Part shown: positions 27,736 through 37,346 of the stretch, piece after piece
Position numbering within the stretch: the stretch's first letter is position 1
Layout: the number at the start of each line of letters is the position of its first letter
From: CAVVZJ01 sp963752755
GTDB taxonomy: Bacteria; Planctomycetota; Planctomycetia; Isosphaerales; Isosphaeraceae
Reading direction: 5' to 3'
NCBI GenBank assembly: GCA_963752755.1
Contig: CAVVZJ010000003.1
Coordinates: 1,116,001-1,180,000, forward strand
DNA length: 64,000 bases
Made by a program: the position numbers and the translations under genes
Notes under the pieces: generated by a model
Seen by the model: only the letters and a program-made list of their open reading frames with translations
What the model was told of the DNA's origin: nothing
The model's database searches: none

Positions 27736-28970
27736 AGCCCTGGTGTCCTACGCACGTTGAACGACTGGGAACTTCAACCACTCCGATAGCGTCCAGATGT
27801 GGTCGGCCAGGCCCGCCGCCATCGCCGGGGTCTGCTTCCGCCAGATCGCCGTTCTCATCCCGGGCCTGCAACGTCCTCACAGCCCAGCAGAAGTTATACG
27901 AATACATCGTGAAGTACGTCACCGCCTCATGCTGCCGCCAATCCTTACTGAACCGGTAGGTCTTCCGCGCCTTGCGGGCATTGCGATGGCGGTCCGTGGC
28001 GTGGTAACGCTCCACGAACGCGGTGTTGATCGCCCGGCTGACCTTCGACCGCTTCAGGGCCGCCAGCACCGCGGCCAGGGTGCCGAAGATGATCCGGCAG
28101 ACGATCTCCACCACCCGGCCCTTCTCCCGCCGCTTCTCCACGGTGGCGTAGTTCAGACCCGCCGGCACGGCCTGGTACGGGGCCTTGGGGCGGCCGGGCC
28201 GGCCCGTGGGGCCCGGCGTGACCGTCACGCCATAGGTCTGCAAGATCGCCGTCTCGTAGGCCGGGTAGCCGTCGGTGGTCATCACGTCCATGACCCGTCC
28301 CCCGGTCCGGCGATGGAAGTCGGCGACCACCGCCTCGGCCTCTTCGAGGCCCCGAGCCCCGGGCACCACGTTGACGACCAGCTTGTGCACGGGATCGAAG
28401 GCCACATGGTCCCAGTAGTCCCCCCGATTGGCGTCGGCGGGGTTGGCAGGGTCGCAGTGCTCCTGCTTCTGGTACACGAAGGCCCACTTCTCATCGAACT
28501 GGACCTCACGGGTCCGGGGGGGAAAACGCCACCAGTTCGTCGTGGGCCCCTTGGGCGTGGTCGCCGGCCAGGCGACTGTACCGCATCACCGTATCCCGAT
28601 GGACACCGACGAGTCGCCCGGTCTGACGGACACCACAGCCCTCGCCGACATGATTCAGGACCGCGAGGGCTTTCTCTTCGGTCAGATGCGAGCGGTACAG
28701 CGGCGTGCCCTTGCGTTCGGAGAAGCGGGCCTTGCAGGTGCGGCAGTAGAGCAGGCGATCCTGCCGGTGCTGGCCGTAATGGTCACAGACGGTCAGGTTG
28801 CCGGCATCGCGGCGGCCATGGTCGGGGCAGTCGGGGTTCTGGCAGCAAAAGCGGGCGAGGTCGTCCATGGTGTCGGTCCCGGGCTGAGGCCTCACGTTGT
28901 CAAGCCTTGGCGATGCCGCAGGTTACAACACCCAATGGACTCCTTTCAAGTTGAGCAGGACACCAGGGCT
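27736..28970 (-). mobile_element. IS1-type insertion sequence
   Basis: Imperfect inverted repeats: left from 27736 (AGCCCTGGTGTCCTACGCAC), right ending 28970 (complement AGCCCTGGTGTCCTGCTCAA). Length is about 1.2 kb, with a single minus-strand transposase that ends inside the left repeat. No identical direct repeats were seen beside the ends. Confidence 0.75.
27748..28868 (-). CDS. IS1-type transposase (two frameshifts)
   Basis: Transposase related to the IS1 family. The start chosen is ATG 28868 (MDDLARFCCQNPDC); the N-terminus carries a zinc finger (CCQNPDC ... YCRTCKARF) and a helix-turn-helix (GVRQTGRLVGVHRDTVMRYS). The catalytic part follows: VQFDEKWAFVYQKQ, VVADFHRRTGG, MTTDGYPAYETAI, and NTAFVERYHATDRHRNARKA, ending with HEAVTYFTMYSYNFCWAVRTL. 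The frame changes at a C7 run near 28497 (AFSP / RTREVQFDEKW) and again near 27843. Corrected, the protein ends LSEWLKFPVVQRA with its stop at 27748-27750, inside the inverted repeat. IS1 elements naturally use a -1 frameshift, but the change here is +1 and there are two, so indels are more likely. Confidence 0.8.
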
Positions 28971-29106
28971 TGCTGACTCGCCCAAAAATATTCAGGGACC
29001 GTGAAACTCGGTGTGTAGATAGAGAGATCGGGCTTGCCGAAGTTTCGCCGCAACTGGTGCCGGGTGGGCAAGCCGACTTGTCGAGGCCGACAGCAAGGAC
29101 TTGGAG

Positions 29107-31387
29107 ATGTTCGAGCGTGAAGACTGGAAGCTGTTCCGCACCCTGGCCACCCTGAGCCAGAAGGCGGGCGTGACCGTGGCCGAACTGCCCGCCCTCGTCG
29201 CGAAGGAGCTGGCGGACAACGCCCTCGATACCCTGGCCGACTGCCGCGTCGGACTCCTGCCCGACAACGGGTTCTGGGTCGAGGATGACGGCGAGGGCAT
29301 CGAGGGGACCGATGAGGAGATCGCCGAGCTGTTCTCGATCGGCCGGCCCCTCAGGTCCACCAAGCTCCGGCGGCTGCCGACCCGCGGCGCCCTCGGGAAC
29401 GGCCTCCGCGTGGTCGCCGGCGCGGTCCTGGCCTCGGGGGGATCACTTCGGGTCCGGACGAAGGGCCGGACGCTCTGGCTCCAGCCCCAGGACGACGGCA
29501 CGACCCTCGTGCAGCAGATCGGCCGGAGCGACCTGGAGGGGACGCGTATCGAGGTCACCTTCGGGCCGGCGCTGAAGGTCACCTCCTCGACCCTGGACTG
29601 GGCCTGGCAGGCCGCCGCCCTGGGGGGCGGGGAATCGCGATATAGCGGGAAGAGTTCGCCCCACTGGTACGACTCGGAATCGTTCTACGAGCTGCTCCAG
29701 GCGGCGGGCCGGATCACCGTCCGGGATCTGGTCGAGAAGTTCGACGGCGGCTCGGGCCCGAAGGCCGGCGCGATCGCCGCCGCGTTCAAGCAGCGGGTCG
29801 CCTCGGAGCTGAGCCGGGACGAGGCGGACCAGCTCCTGGCCACGGCCCGGGCGAAGGCCCGCGTCGTCAAGCCCGAGCGGCTCGGCTGCCTGGGACAGGC
29901 CGTCGGCGACTGGCCGCGCGGCTACGCCAGGGTGACGGGAATCTGCCACCACAAGGCCGCCCGGGGCCAGCATCACGCCGAAGTCCCCTTCGTCGTCGAG
30001 GCGTTCGCCGAGGTCAGCGACGGCGAGGCGGACTTCGAGGTCTGCGTCAATCGGACGCCGATCACCACGCGCACCGAGGCCTACCATCACAAGGAATGGC
30101 TCGTCGTGACGGGTTGCGGCCTGGAACGCCAGTTCCGGGTCGGGCGGCGCACGATCCGGGCCCGCCTCAACATCGAGACGCCGTACATGCCGATCACGTC
30201 GGACGGGAAGGCTCCCGACCTGACCAAGTTCCTGCGGGCGATCAGCGAGGCCCTGGAGAAGGCGGTCGGACGGGCGAAGCGGCGGTTGGCCGCGCATCCC
30301 GAGCCCAAGGGGCCGACGGCCGAGGACATCATCCTGAGGCACCTGGACCGGGCCGTGGACAAGGCGGGCGGTTCGGGGGTGTATCGCTTCTCGCACCGTC
30401 AGTTGTTCTACGTGATCCGCCCCTTCGTCATCGAGGCGCTCGACGTCCAGCCCGAGTACGGCTACTTCGGCAAGGTGATCACCGAATACGAGGCGGATCA
30501 CGGCGACATCCCGGGCATGTACCGGGATCCACGGGGCACGGTCTACCACCCTCATACCGGCGAGGAGATCCGGCTCGGGACGATGCAGGTCGCGTCGTAC
30601 CGCCGTCCCCCCTTCACGTTCAACAAGGTCCTGGACTGCGAGAAGGAGGGCATCTTCCCGATCCTCAAGGCGGCGCAGTGGCCCGAGAAGCACGACTGCG
30701 CCCTGATGACGTCCAAGGGGTTCGCTTCGCGGGCGGCCCGCGACCTGATCGACCTGCTCGGCGAGACCGGCGAGGAGCTGATCGTCTTCTGCATCCATGA
30801 CGCCGACGCGTCCGGCACGCTGATCTACCAGGCCCTCCAGGAGGCCACGAGGGCCCGGCCGGGCCGGAAGGTCCGCATCATCAACCTGGGCCTGGAGCCG
30901 GCGGAGGCCCGGGCGATGGGCCTCCAGATCGAGGAGGTCAAGCGGGACGGCACCAAGCGGCTGCCGGTGGCCGATTACGTCGATGAGGCGGAACAGGAGT
31001 GGTTGCAGGGCCACCGTGTCGAGCTGAACGCCATGACGTCCCCCGAGTTGCTCGCCTGGCTGGATCGCAAGATGGAGCCCTACTGCGGCAAGGTGATCCC
31101 GCCCGACGAGGTCCTCACCGACCGCCTGTGAGGAGGACGTCCGCACGCTCATCGAGCGCCGGATCACGGCCGAGGTGCTCCGCGAGGCCAACATCGTCGC
31201 TCGCGTCGAGGCGGAGTTGAGCCAGCGGCAGGGCGTCCTGCGGGAGAGCCTGACGACCTTGCGAGCGGTCGTCTGCGAGGAGCTGGAAGAGAGCCCCGAG
31301 CAGCACTGGACGCAGCCGGTCCGGAACGTCGCCGATGCCATCGCCAGCCGGATCGAGCCCGATCCGGGCCTCGCTCTGGCGTCGTGA
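29107..31387 (+). CDS. Fused type IIB topoisomerase (Topo VI B+A, Topo VIII-like), one frameshift near the 3' end
   Basis: One polypeptide of about 760 aa combining both halves of a Topo VI-type enzyme. Residues 1-150: GHKL ATPase (N box KELADNALD, Asn38; G1 EDDGEGI, Asp60-Gly64; G2 RGALGNGLRVVAGA, 93-106). About 230-400: transducer-like domain (AEVPFVVEAFAEV, FEVCVNRTPITTRTEAY, IETPYMPITSDGKAPDL). About 410-450: winged-helix CAP with SHRQLFYVIRPF, Tyr435 matching the catalytic Tyr of Spo11/TopoVIA. About 500-600: TOPRIM with CEKEGIF (Glu512) and FCIHDADASG (Asp565, Asp567). The start chosen is ATG 29107 (AAGGA 9 bp upstream); TTG 29101 is possible. The frame stops at 31129 (TDRL), but one base restores EEDVRTLIERRITAEVLREA to 31387. 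Expected activity is ATP-dependent double-strand DNA passage or cleavage. The gene starts 137 bp after an IS1 end and converges on a restriction-modification gene. Confidence 0.85.
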
Positions 31388-31403
31388 CTCCCCGTCCCCG
31401 TGC

Positions 31404-31430
31404 CGGTCGCCGCCAGGACCGCGGCGACCG
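31404..31430. terminator. Hairpin between convergent topoisomerase and restriction-modification genes
   Basis: Perfect 10-bp arms CGGTCGCCGC and GCGGCGACCG with a 7-base loop, placed between the two convergent stops (31387 and 31463). It could act in both directions. No T-run is present. Confidence 0.6.
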
Positions 31431-31462
31431 CCACGGCGCGGGACCACCCGACAGGACTCCGC

Positions 31463-33578
31463 TCAGCTCAGCAACTCCTCGACCAGCGCCTCCACGTCCC
31501 GGCCCGCCTCGCTCTCGGCGATGACGCCGCGGATGTCGCGCCGGACGGCGGCGAAGTGACGCCCGGGGTCGAGTTCGAGCCCCCCGATGGCCGCCTCCAG
31601 CTCGGCCCCCCGGGCGGAGAGGCGGCCATGCAGGTCGTCGGTCGGGTCGTACAGCGGGATCGGCAGTGCGACTCCGGCCGCTTGTAACGCCCGGTGCGCA
31701 GCCCCCGGTACTGCCCCCGATCGACGGCCGCGTTCGGCATCAAAGGCGAACCGGCCGCCGGGCTTCAGGTAGCGCTCGACCGCGCGGACCAGGAACAGGC
31801 CGGACAGGTCCTGATGCGGAGCCACCTTCGCCCCGTGCCAGAGCCCGCGCTCGTCGCTGTAGGCGCGGAACGCCTTCTGCATCGCCTCGGTCATGAACCG
31901 GTAGGCCAGCCAGGGCGGGTTCCCGACCAGCACATCGACCCGGTTCGGCGGCAGGGCGAGCCACCAGGGCCGGGCCAGGTTGCGAACGTCGTAGCTCCAG
32001 ATGTGGTCCCGGCCCTCGTCGTGCAGATCGCAGAGCGTGCGGAAGGTCGCGTCCAGCGTCCTCTGCGCCTCGGGGGAGACCGCGTGGCGCTGGTAGAGAC
32101 CCGAGAGCTTCGGCACGGCGATCCCGGGCTTCCGGCTGCCCGCCAGCTTCGTCATCGACTCGACGAGCTGGTTGAACCGCCCCGGGTCTTCGAGCAGCTC
32201 CTCCGGGAAGCGGAGTTCCGACTCGAAGAGCTGCTTGCGGTCGTCGGTCTCGACGACCAGGCTGCCACCGGAGAACAGGTCTTGCGCCTCCCGCCGCCAC
32301 TGGACCGCGTCGCCCAGGAAGACGGGCACCTGGATCGGGCCCCGGTCCGGGTGCGTGAGGCGATCGCGGCCGATGGCCAGCAGGTACGTCACCCGGGCCA
32401 GGGTCACGGCCACCGGGTGCAGGTCCATGCCGAGCACGTGCCGCGTCAGGCCCGAGAGCGCCGCCTGGAGCGGCATCCCCGCGGCCTCGGCCGCCGCGAG
32501 GTAGCGCCGGACCCCGTGGAAGAGGAAGGTTCCCCGAGCCGCACGACGGGTCGAGCATCCGGGTTTTGAGCGGCTCCTCGATCGCGGTCGCGACGATCCG
32601 CTCGGCGAGCCAGTCGGGCGTGTAATACTCGCCGAGGCGCTTGCGGGTCGCCGCCGTGATGACCGACTCGTAGAGCACCTTCAGGACGTCGCCTCCGACC
32701 TTCTGCCAGCGGAAGCGGCCCACGCGACGCGCCAGCGAGCGGCTCGCCGCCCGGGACGTGGACGACCCAATCAAAGAAGTCCGCCTCGACGACGCCCGAG
32801 ATGCCGCTCTCCTCGAACTTGCCGCCGCTGAGCAGCGACGCCGGCGCGATCGCCGCCAGGTCGAAGCCGACCAGCGCGTGGGCGATGACCTCGGCCGTGT
32901 TCACGAGGTACGTGTGCTCGACGAACAGCTCGTCCTTGTCCTCGAACTGGGTGCCCAGGGCGGTCGTCAGCAGCCGGGCCCAGAGCCGCCGCTTCATCAC
33001 CACAGCGGGATGGTCGCGGTGCCGCGTATAGAGTTCGAGCAGGGTCTCGCGGTCCAGGTCGTGGGCCGAGCTTCCCGCCCCAGCCGTCGCCGGATCTCCC
33101 GCGGCGTCGCCGGGACGTCCCGAGCCGTGGCCAGCACGCCCTCCAGCCAGATCAGGAACGACTCGGCATCCGGCCGGGTCGCGAGGTGGTAGGCCGAGAC
33201 CTCGCGCGGCAACCCGGTATCCACCTCGCGGGGCAGGCAGACGCACCGCCAGTCGGCGCCGTCGGTGAGGATGCCGACGTAGCGGCAGCCGGTCTCCTTC
33301 TGGCGGGCCTCCAGGTAGTCGGCCAGCTGCTTCTTCGCCTCCTCCAGGACGCCGCCGACCGCGAGATCCCGCTTGACCTCGATCAGACAGCTTCCGACCT
33401 CGATGTCGATCCGCCTACGGACGCCGACCGGAGTTTCCAGGTCCGCGGTGACGACATCCTCGGCCGAAAGCGAAAGCGGCGCCGTGAGGACCAGTTGCCG
33501 GAGATCCGCCTGGAGTGTTGCCTCGGACCGCGTCGGCTCACGCCTGGCGATCTGAGCGAGGAGTTCGTCGATGATCAT
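31463..33578 (-). pseudogene. Type IIG-like restriction-modification enzyme, frameshifted and lacking a target-recognition region
   Basis: Starts at ATG 33578 (MIIDELLAQIARREPTR). The N-terminal nuclease-like part has RRIDIEVGSCLIEVKRD, a PD-(D/E)xK pattern (Asp, then Glu-x-Lys). A helical linker follows (LLELYTRHRDHPAVVMKRRL), then the N6-adenine methyltransferase: ITAATRKRLGEYYTPDWLAE, motif I LDPSCGSG(T)FLFHG, and the catalytic motif IV VLVGNPPWLAYRFM, then GRFAFVMPNAAVDRGQYRG. Frame breaks lie near 33080, 32760, 32530 and 31740. After YRGLRTGRYK the sequence jumps at once to ALPIPLYDPTDDLHGRL and the C-terminal helices. About 700 residues remain, and the region that normally reads the DNA target is not there. 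As read the enzyme could not be specific. Confidence 0.75.
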
Positions 33579-33940
33579 CGAAGGACCAGTGTCGCCGGAA
33601 GGACAGGCATGGCTCGCCCAGCTCTAGAGCGTGCAAGCATACCTGACTGTTTCTCACGGGGCAACGTCGGAGAGGCGCCCGAGGGCATCCCCGCACCACC
33701 AATGCCGTCCAGCGGAGAGGGCGCATCATCCGGACCGGCCGTGGATAGTCCCCTATTCACCGGGTGGGTGACGTTGCCCCACCCGGCCAGGGCTGCCGAT
33801 CGGGAGAATCCGGCCCCCTCCCGGATCGGGGGTGATCACATCCGCTGGCCGGGTCGGTGGCCCCTCCGGTCTCGTCCCCGCCAGGCGGGTCGCCGTGGCC
33901 CTGCCCGGCGGCGAGGTGAGCAGATCAGCCAGAGGCCGTA
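33579..33940. other. Intergenic spacer
   Basis: Lies upstream of the restriction-modification gene and downstream of the DUF1501 gene. Promoter function for the former is expected, but I found no clear -35/-10 pair, repeat or RNA structure. Confidence 0.4.
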
Positions 33941-35362
33941 TCAGCCGACCAAGGCCCCGATGGTCCTCCCTGTGCTGAGGGGGAAGAGGCGGTCGAGCGG
34001 GTCGCGGAGGGTCGTCTCGGGGTCGAGGCCGAGGGCCTTGTAGATCGTGGCGGCGATGTCCTCGGGCGTGACCGGGTTCTCGACCGGGTGGGCGGCGTAG
34101 CGGTCGCTGGCGCCGTAGATCGCCCCGGCCGGCATGCCGCCGCCAGCGAACATCACCGTGTAGCAGTGCGGCCAGTGGTCGCGGCCGTTGGCATCGGCCC
34201 CGGCGCTGCTGGTGATCTGGCCGACCTTCGGCGTCCGGCCGAACTCGCCCATCGCCACGACCAGTGTCTCGTCGAGGAGGCCGCGCTGGCTCAGGTCTTC
34301 GAGCAAGGCCGAGAAACCCCGGTCGAACATCGGCAGGATCGAGCGCTTCAGGAGCGGGAAGTGCTGACGGTGGGTGTCCCAACTTTGATCGTAGCGAGCC
34401 CCGGTGCAGACGGTGACGACCCGGACGCCCGCCTCGATCAGGCGACGGGCGAGCAGGAGGCACTGACCCAGGTGCGGCAGGCCGCCGAACTGGCGAGCCT
34501 CCTTCTTGCGGGGGTTGTCAGGGTCGAGGCCGTAGCGTTCGCGGACCGAGGGCGGCTCGCGGTCGAGGTCGAACGCCCGACGCGCCTCGGGGCTGGAGAT
34601 CAGGGAGATCGCCTTGCGGTAGTGGTCGCCCAGGCCGGCGACCGCCTCGCCGTCAACGAGGGTGCGGTCCACGGCGTCGAGCAGCGAGCGGCGCCGGCCG
34701 ACGCGGTCGAGGTCCAGGCCACCCGGCAGGCTCAGGCCGGGCACCTGGTAGTCGGGGAGGCTGGGGTCGCCGGCAACGAAAGGGTCGAAGGCCGCCCCAA
34801 GGAAGCCGGCGTCCTGGCCGGGGAGGAAGGCGCCGTTGTTGGACATCAGGTCCGGCAACTGGACTGAGTCCGGGAGCGGGCGTCCGGTCGGGCGCAGCTT
34901 GGCCAGGACGGCGGGGATTGGCGGGAAGTTGTCGGGGGCGGGGGACGTGATCAAGCGGCCGCCCTTCGAGGGATTCTGGCCGGTCACGGCGAAGTAGTAG
35001 CCGGCGTTGTGGTCGCCGATCGTGTGGTGGACGGAGCGGACGAGCGTCAGGTGATGGGCCTGCTGCGCCAGCATCGGCAGGTGCTCGCAGAACAAGAGGC
35101 CGGGGACGGTCGTCTCGATCGGCCGGAACTCGCCGCGGACGCTCTCGGGGGCGTCGGGCTTCATGTCCCAGAGGTCCTGATGCGCAGGCCCGCCTTCGAG
35201 GGCGAAAAGGATCAGGGATTTCGCCTTTGGTCGGGAGGCGACGGCGGCGCGGAGCAGGTCGGGCAGGCCGAGGCCGAGGAGGGTGGCGGCGCCGATCTGG
35301 AAGAACTCGCGGCGGCGCAGGCCGTCGCAGAGCCGTCGCCCGCCTGACGAGAACCGCAGCAT
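33941..35362 (-). CDS. DUF1501 protein, Tat-exported
   Basis: Member of the DUF1501 family, very abundant in planctomycetes and distantly related to alkaline phosphatase/sulfatase folds. Its biochemical role is not established. The start chosen is ATG 35362 (MLRFSSGGRRLCDGLRRREF), giving a twin-arginine leader RRREFFQIGAATLLGLGLPD. Family motifs follow in order: AKSLILFALEGGPAHQDLWD, LTLVRSVHHTIGDHNAGYYF, RRLIEAGVRVVTVC, WDTHRQHFPLLKRSILPMFD, LVVAMGEFGRTPKV, GRDHWPHCYTVMFAGGGMPA and VTPEDIAATIYKALGLDPET. The frame is intact, 473 aa, normal length. The usual partner (a DUF1549/DUF1553 cytochrome-type protein) is not next to it here. Confidence 0.93.
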   Translation of the reverse strand: MLRFSSGGRRLCDGLRRREFFQIGAATLLGLGLPDLLRAAVASRPKAKSLILFALEGGPAHQDLWDMKPDAPESVRGEFRPIETTVPGLLFCEHLPMLAQQAHHLTLVRSVHHTIGDHNAGYYFAVTGQNPSKGGRLITSPAPDNFPPIPAVLAKLRPTGRPLPDSVQLPDLMSNNGAFLPGQDAGFLGAAFDPFVAGDPSLPDYQVPGLSLPGGLDLDRVGRRRSLLDAVDRTLVDGEAVAGLGDHYRKAISLISSPEARRAFDLDREPPSVRERYGLDPDNPRKKEARQFGGLPHLGQCLLLARRLIEAGVRVVTVCTGARYDQSWDTHRQHFPLLKRSILPMFDRGFSALLEDLSQRGLLDETLVVAMGEFGRTPKVGQITSSAGADANGRDHWPHCYTVMFAGGGMPAGAIYGASDRYAAHPVENPVTPEDIAATIYKALGLDPETTLRDPLDRLFPLSTGRTIGALVG

Positions 35363-35581
35363 CAAGAAACCTCCCCCGGGCTTGGGTGCCGTCGGCTGAT
35401 TCCAATCTGTCAATTTAAGGCTCATGAGGTGAGCTGGCAAGGGCTCGCGCGGAATCGTCGCGGACGATGCGACCAGCACAACCGCCGCATTCGGGTCAAG
35501 CGGCTGTCCCGGGGCACCGATATAGGGAGGAGCTGGGAGTCTGCGCGATGGGATGCCGATTGGGCCGGAAGGATCGGGACA

Positions 35582-37288
35582 TTGGCCGGAATCTTGCGTC
35601 TATGGCGTCTTCTCGGGGCGGGCTCCATCCTGGTGATCCTCGCCGCGTGCCCCGCGCCGTCAATGGGGCAGGCGCTACCGCCCTTGCCTCCGATGGCGCC
35701 GGGCGCTCCCGCTCCGCCGGCCGAGGCGCCCGGGACGGTCGAGGACCGGCTGATCCGGCTGGAGGAGCAGAACCGGCTCTTGATGGAGCAGAACCGCCGG
35801 CTCGCGGAGCAACTGGAGGCGCTGACCGGCCAGTATCGGACGATCGACGAGCGGCTCGGCCCGTCGGGCGCCCGCGCCGACGTCACCGCCGAAGGCGGCG
35901 CCGGCGCCCGAGACAACCCGGCCGGGGCCGACCGGATCGCGCCGGGGCCGGGCTTCGCGGACCTGGCGGGCCCGGTCGAGGACGTCACCGCAGAGGGCGG
36001 CACCGGCGCCCGAGACAACCCGGCCGAGGCGGAGGCGAAGGAGCGGCCGGCCAGGACGGGACGGCCGAAGTTCCCCATCGTGGCCAACTTCGGACCCGGT
36101 TTCGAGCTGATGACGGAGGACCAGGAGTTCCAGCTCCAGTTCCACAACTACACCCAGATCGAATACCGCGCCTTCGACCACACCGGCCAGGGCACCGTCC
36201 ACGACGGCTTCTTCCTGCCCCGGCAGGTCTGGTACATGACCGGCCGGATCACCAAGCCGATTGAGTTTTACACCGGCTTCCAGAAGGGGCTCGGCAGCGT
36301 CAACATCCGGGATGCCTTCCTCAACTTCCATTATGACGACCGCCTGATGTTCAAGGCGGGCCGGTACAAGGTCCCGTACACCTATGAATATTATGCGATC
36401 TCCAGTCAGGACCTGATCCAGCCGGAGCGCTCCCTCTTCGCGGCCAACTTCGGCGACAGCCGCGAACTCGGCGCCATGGCCTGGGGCCGACTCTTCGACG
36501 AGCGGCTCGACTACGCCGCGGGCATGTTCAACGGCCCGCGGAACTCGTTCGAGGACTTCAACGACGCGCAGGACATCATCGCCTACCTTCACGCGAGGCC
36601 GTTCGCCAAGAACGAGCGGCTGACCGCCCTGGGGAACCTCGGCGTCGGCGGCTCGGTCGATTTCGGCAACCAGAACAACCCGGCCTTGCCCGACGTCCTC
36701 CGCACGGCCACCGCCGCTGCCACCAACAACGGCGCCGCCACCGCCGCGCCGGCCTTCCTCGCCTTCAACCCCGCGATCCGCGAGAACGGCGACCGCGCCC
36801 TCTGGAACCTGCACGCCACCTACTTCTACAAGGGGCTCTCCCTGCTCGCCGAGTGGGACAGCGGCTTCGCCAACTACGCCCCCGGCGAGGACCTCAGCCG
36901 GCGGACCCGCGTGCCGATCTCGGGCTACTACGTCTCAGCCGGCTACTTCCTGACCGGCGAGACCGTGCCGCGGCGGACGCAGGTGGACGTGATCCGGCCC
37001 TTCAGCCTCAAGGACGGCGAGCGGGGCCTCGGGGCGCTGGAGGTCCAGGCCCGATACTCCGCGCTGAACGTCGGCCGCGAGGTCTTCACCGGAGGACTGG
37101 CCGACCCGAATCTCTGGTCCAACAACGCCTCGACCGTGGACGTCGGCCTGAACTGGTATCTGAATCGCTATGTGAAGGTCTATTTCGACTGGCAGCACGC
37201 GATGTTCGGCGACCCGGTGATCTTCCGCCAGGGCGTCTTCCACCAGACGAGCAACCTCTACTGGGTCCGCTTGCAGATCTACTTCTGA
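35582..37288 (+). CDS. Phosphate-selective porin O/P-like outer-membrane protein
   Basis: Beta-barrel porin of the OprO/OprP type (about 568 aa). The start chosen is TTG 35582 because GGAAGG lies 9 bp upstream and it opens a compact signal peptide (LRLWRLLGAGSILVILAACP ... SMGQA); a GTG at 35429 would add 51 basic residues. A coiled coil follows (DRLIRLEEQNRLLMEQNRRL, about residues 45-75) as in many planctomycete porins, then two copies of a DVTAEGG.GARDNPA repeat. The barrel starts near FPIVANFGPGFELMTEDQEF and includes FLPRQVWYMTGRITKPIEFY and LMFKAGRYKVPYTYEYYAIS. It ends in the aromatic VRLQIYF, the typical C-terminal signal for outer-membrane insertion. Ligand selectivity cannot be inferred. 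Confidence 0.85.
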   Translation: MAGILRLWRLLGAGSILVILAACPAPSMGQALPPLPPMAPGAPAPPAEAPGTVEDRLIRLEEQNRLLMEQNRRLAEQLEALTGQYRTIDERLGPSGARADVTAEGGAGARDNPAGADRIAPGPGFADLAGPVEDVTAEGGTGARDNPAEAEAKERPARTGRPKFPIVANFGPGFELMTEDQEFQLQFHNYTQIEYRAFDHTGQGTVHDGFFLPRQVWYMTGRITKPIEFYTGFQKGLGSVNIRDAFLNFHYDDRLMFKAGRYKVPYTYEYYAISSQDLIQPERSLFAANFGDSRELGAMAWGRLFDERLDYAAGMFNGPRNSFEDFNDAQDIIAYLHARPFAKNERLTALGNLGVGGSVDFGNQNNPALPDVLRTATAAATNNGAATAAPAFLAFNPAIRENGDRALWNLHATYFYKGLSLLAEWDSGFANYAPGEDLSRRTRVPISGYYVSAGYFLTGETVPRRTQVDVIRPFSLKDGERGLGALEVQARYSALNVGREVFTGGLADPNLWSNNASTVDVGLNWYLNRYVKVYFDWQHAMFGDPVIFRQGVFHQTSNLYWVRLQIYF

Positions 37289-37346
37289 CCCGATCCGCGG
37301 GTTCGGTGGACCACGACGCGGATCGGGCCGTGATGGCAACCGGCAC

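Noticed and set aside
28490..28510. Programmed frameshift of the IS1 transposase at TTTTCCCCCCC
   Set aside because: The change needed is +1, whereas IS1 uses -1, and a second unrelated break exists near 27843. Indels are more likely, although homologues should be checked.
35429..35581. GTG start adding 51 residues to the porin
   Set aside because: The extra residues are basic and precede the signal peptide; TTG 35582 has a better ribosome-binding site.
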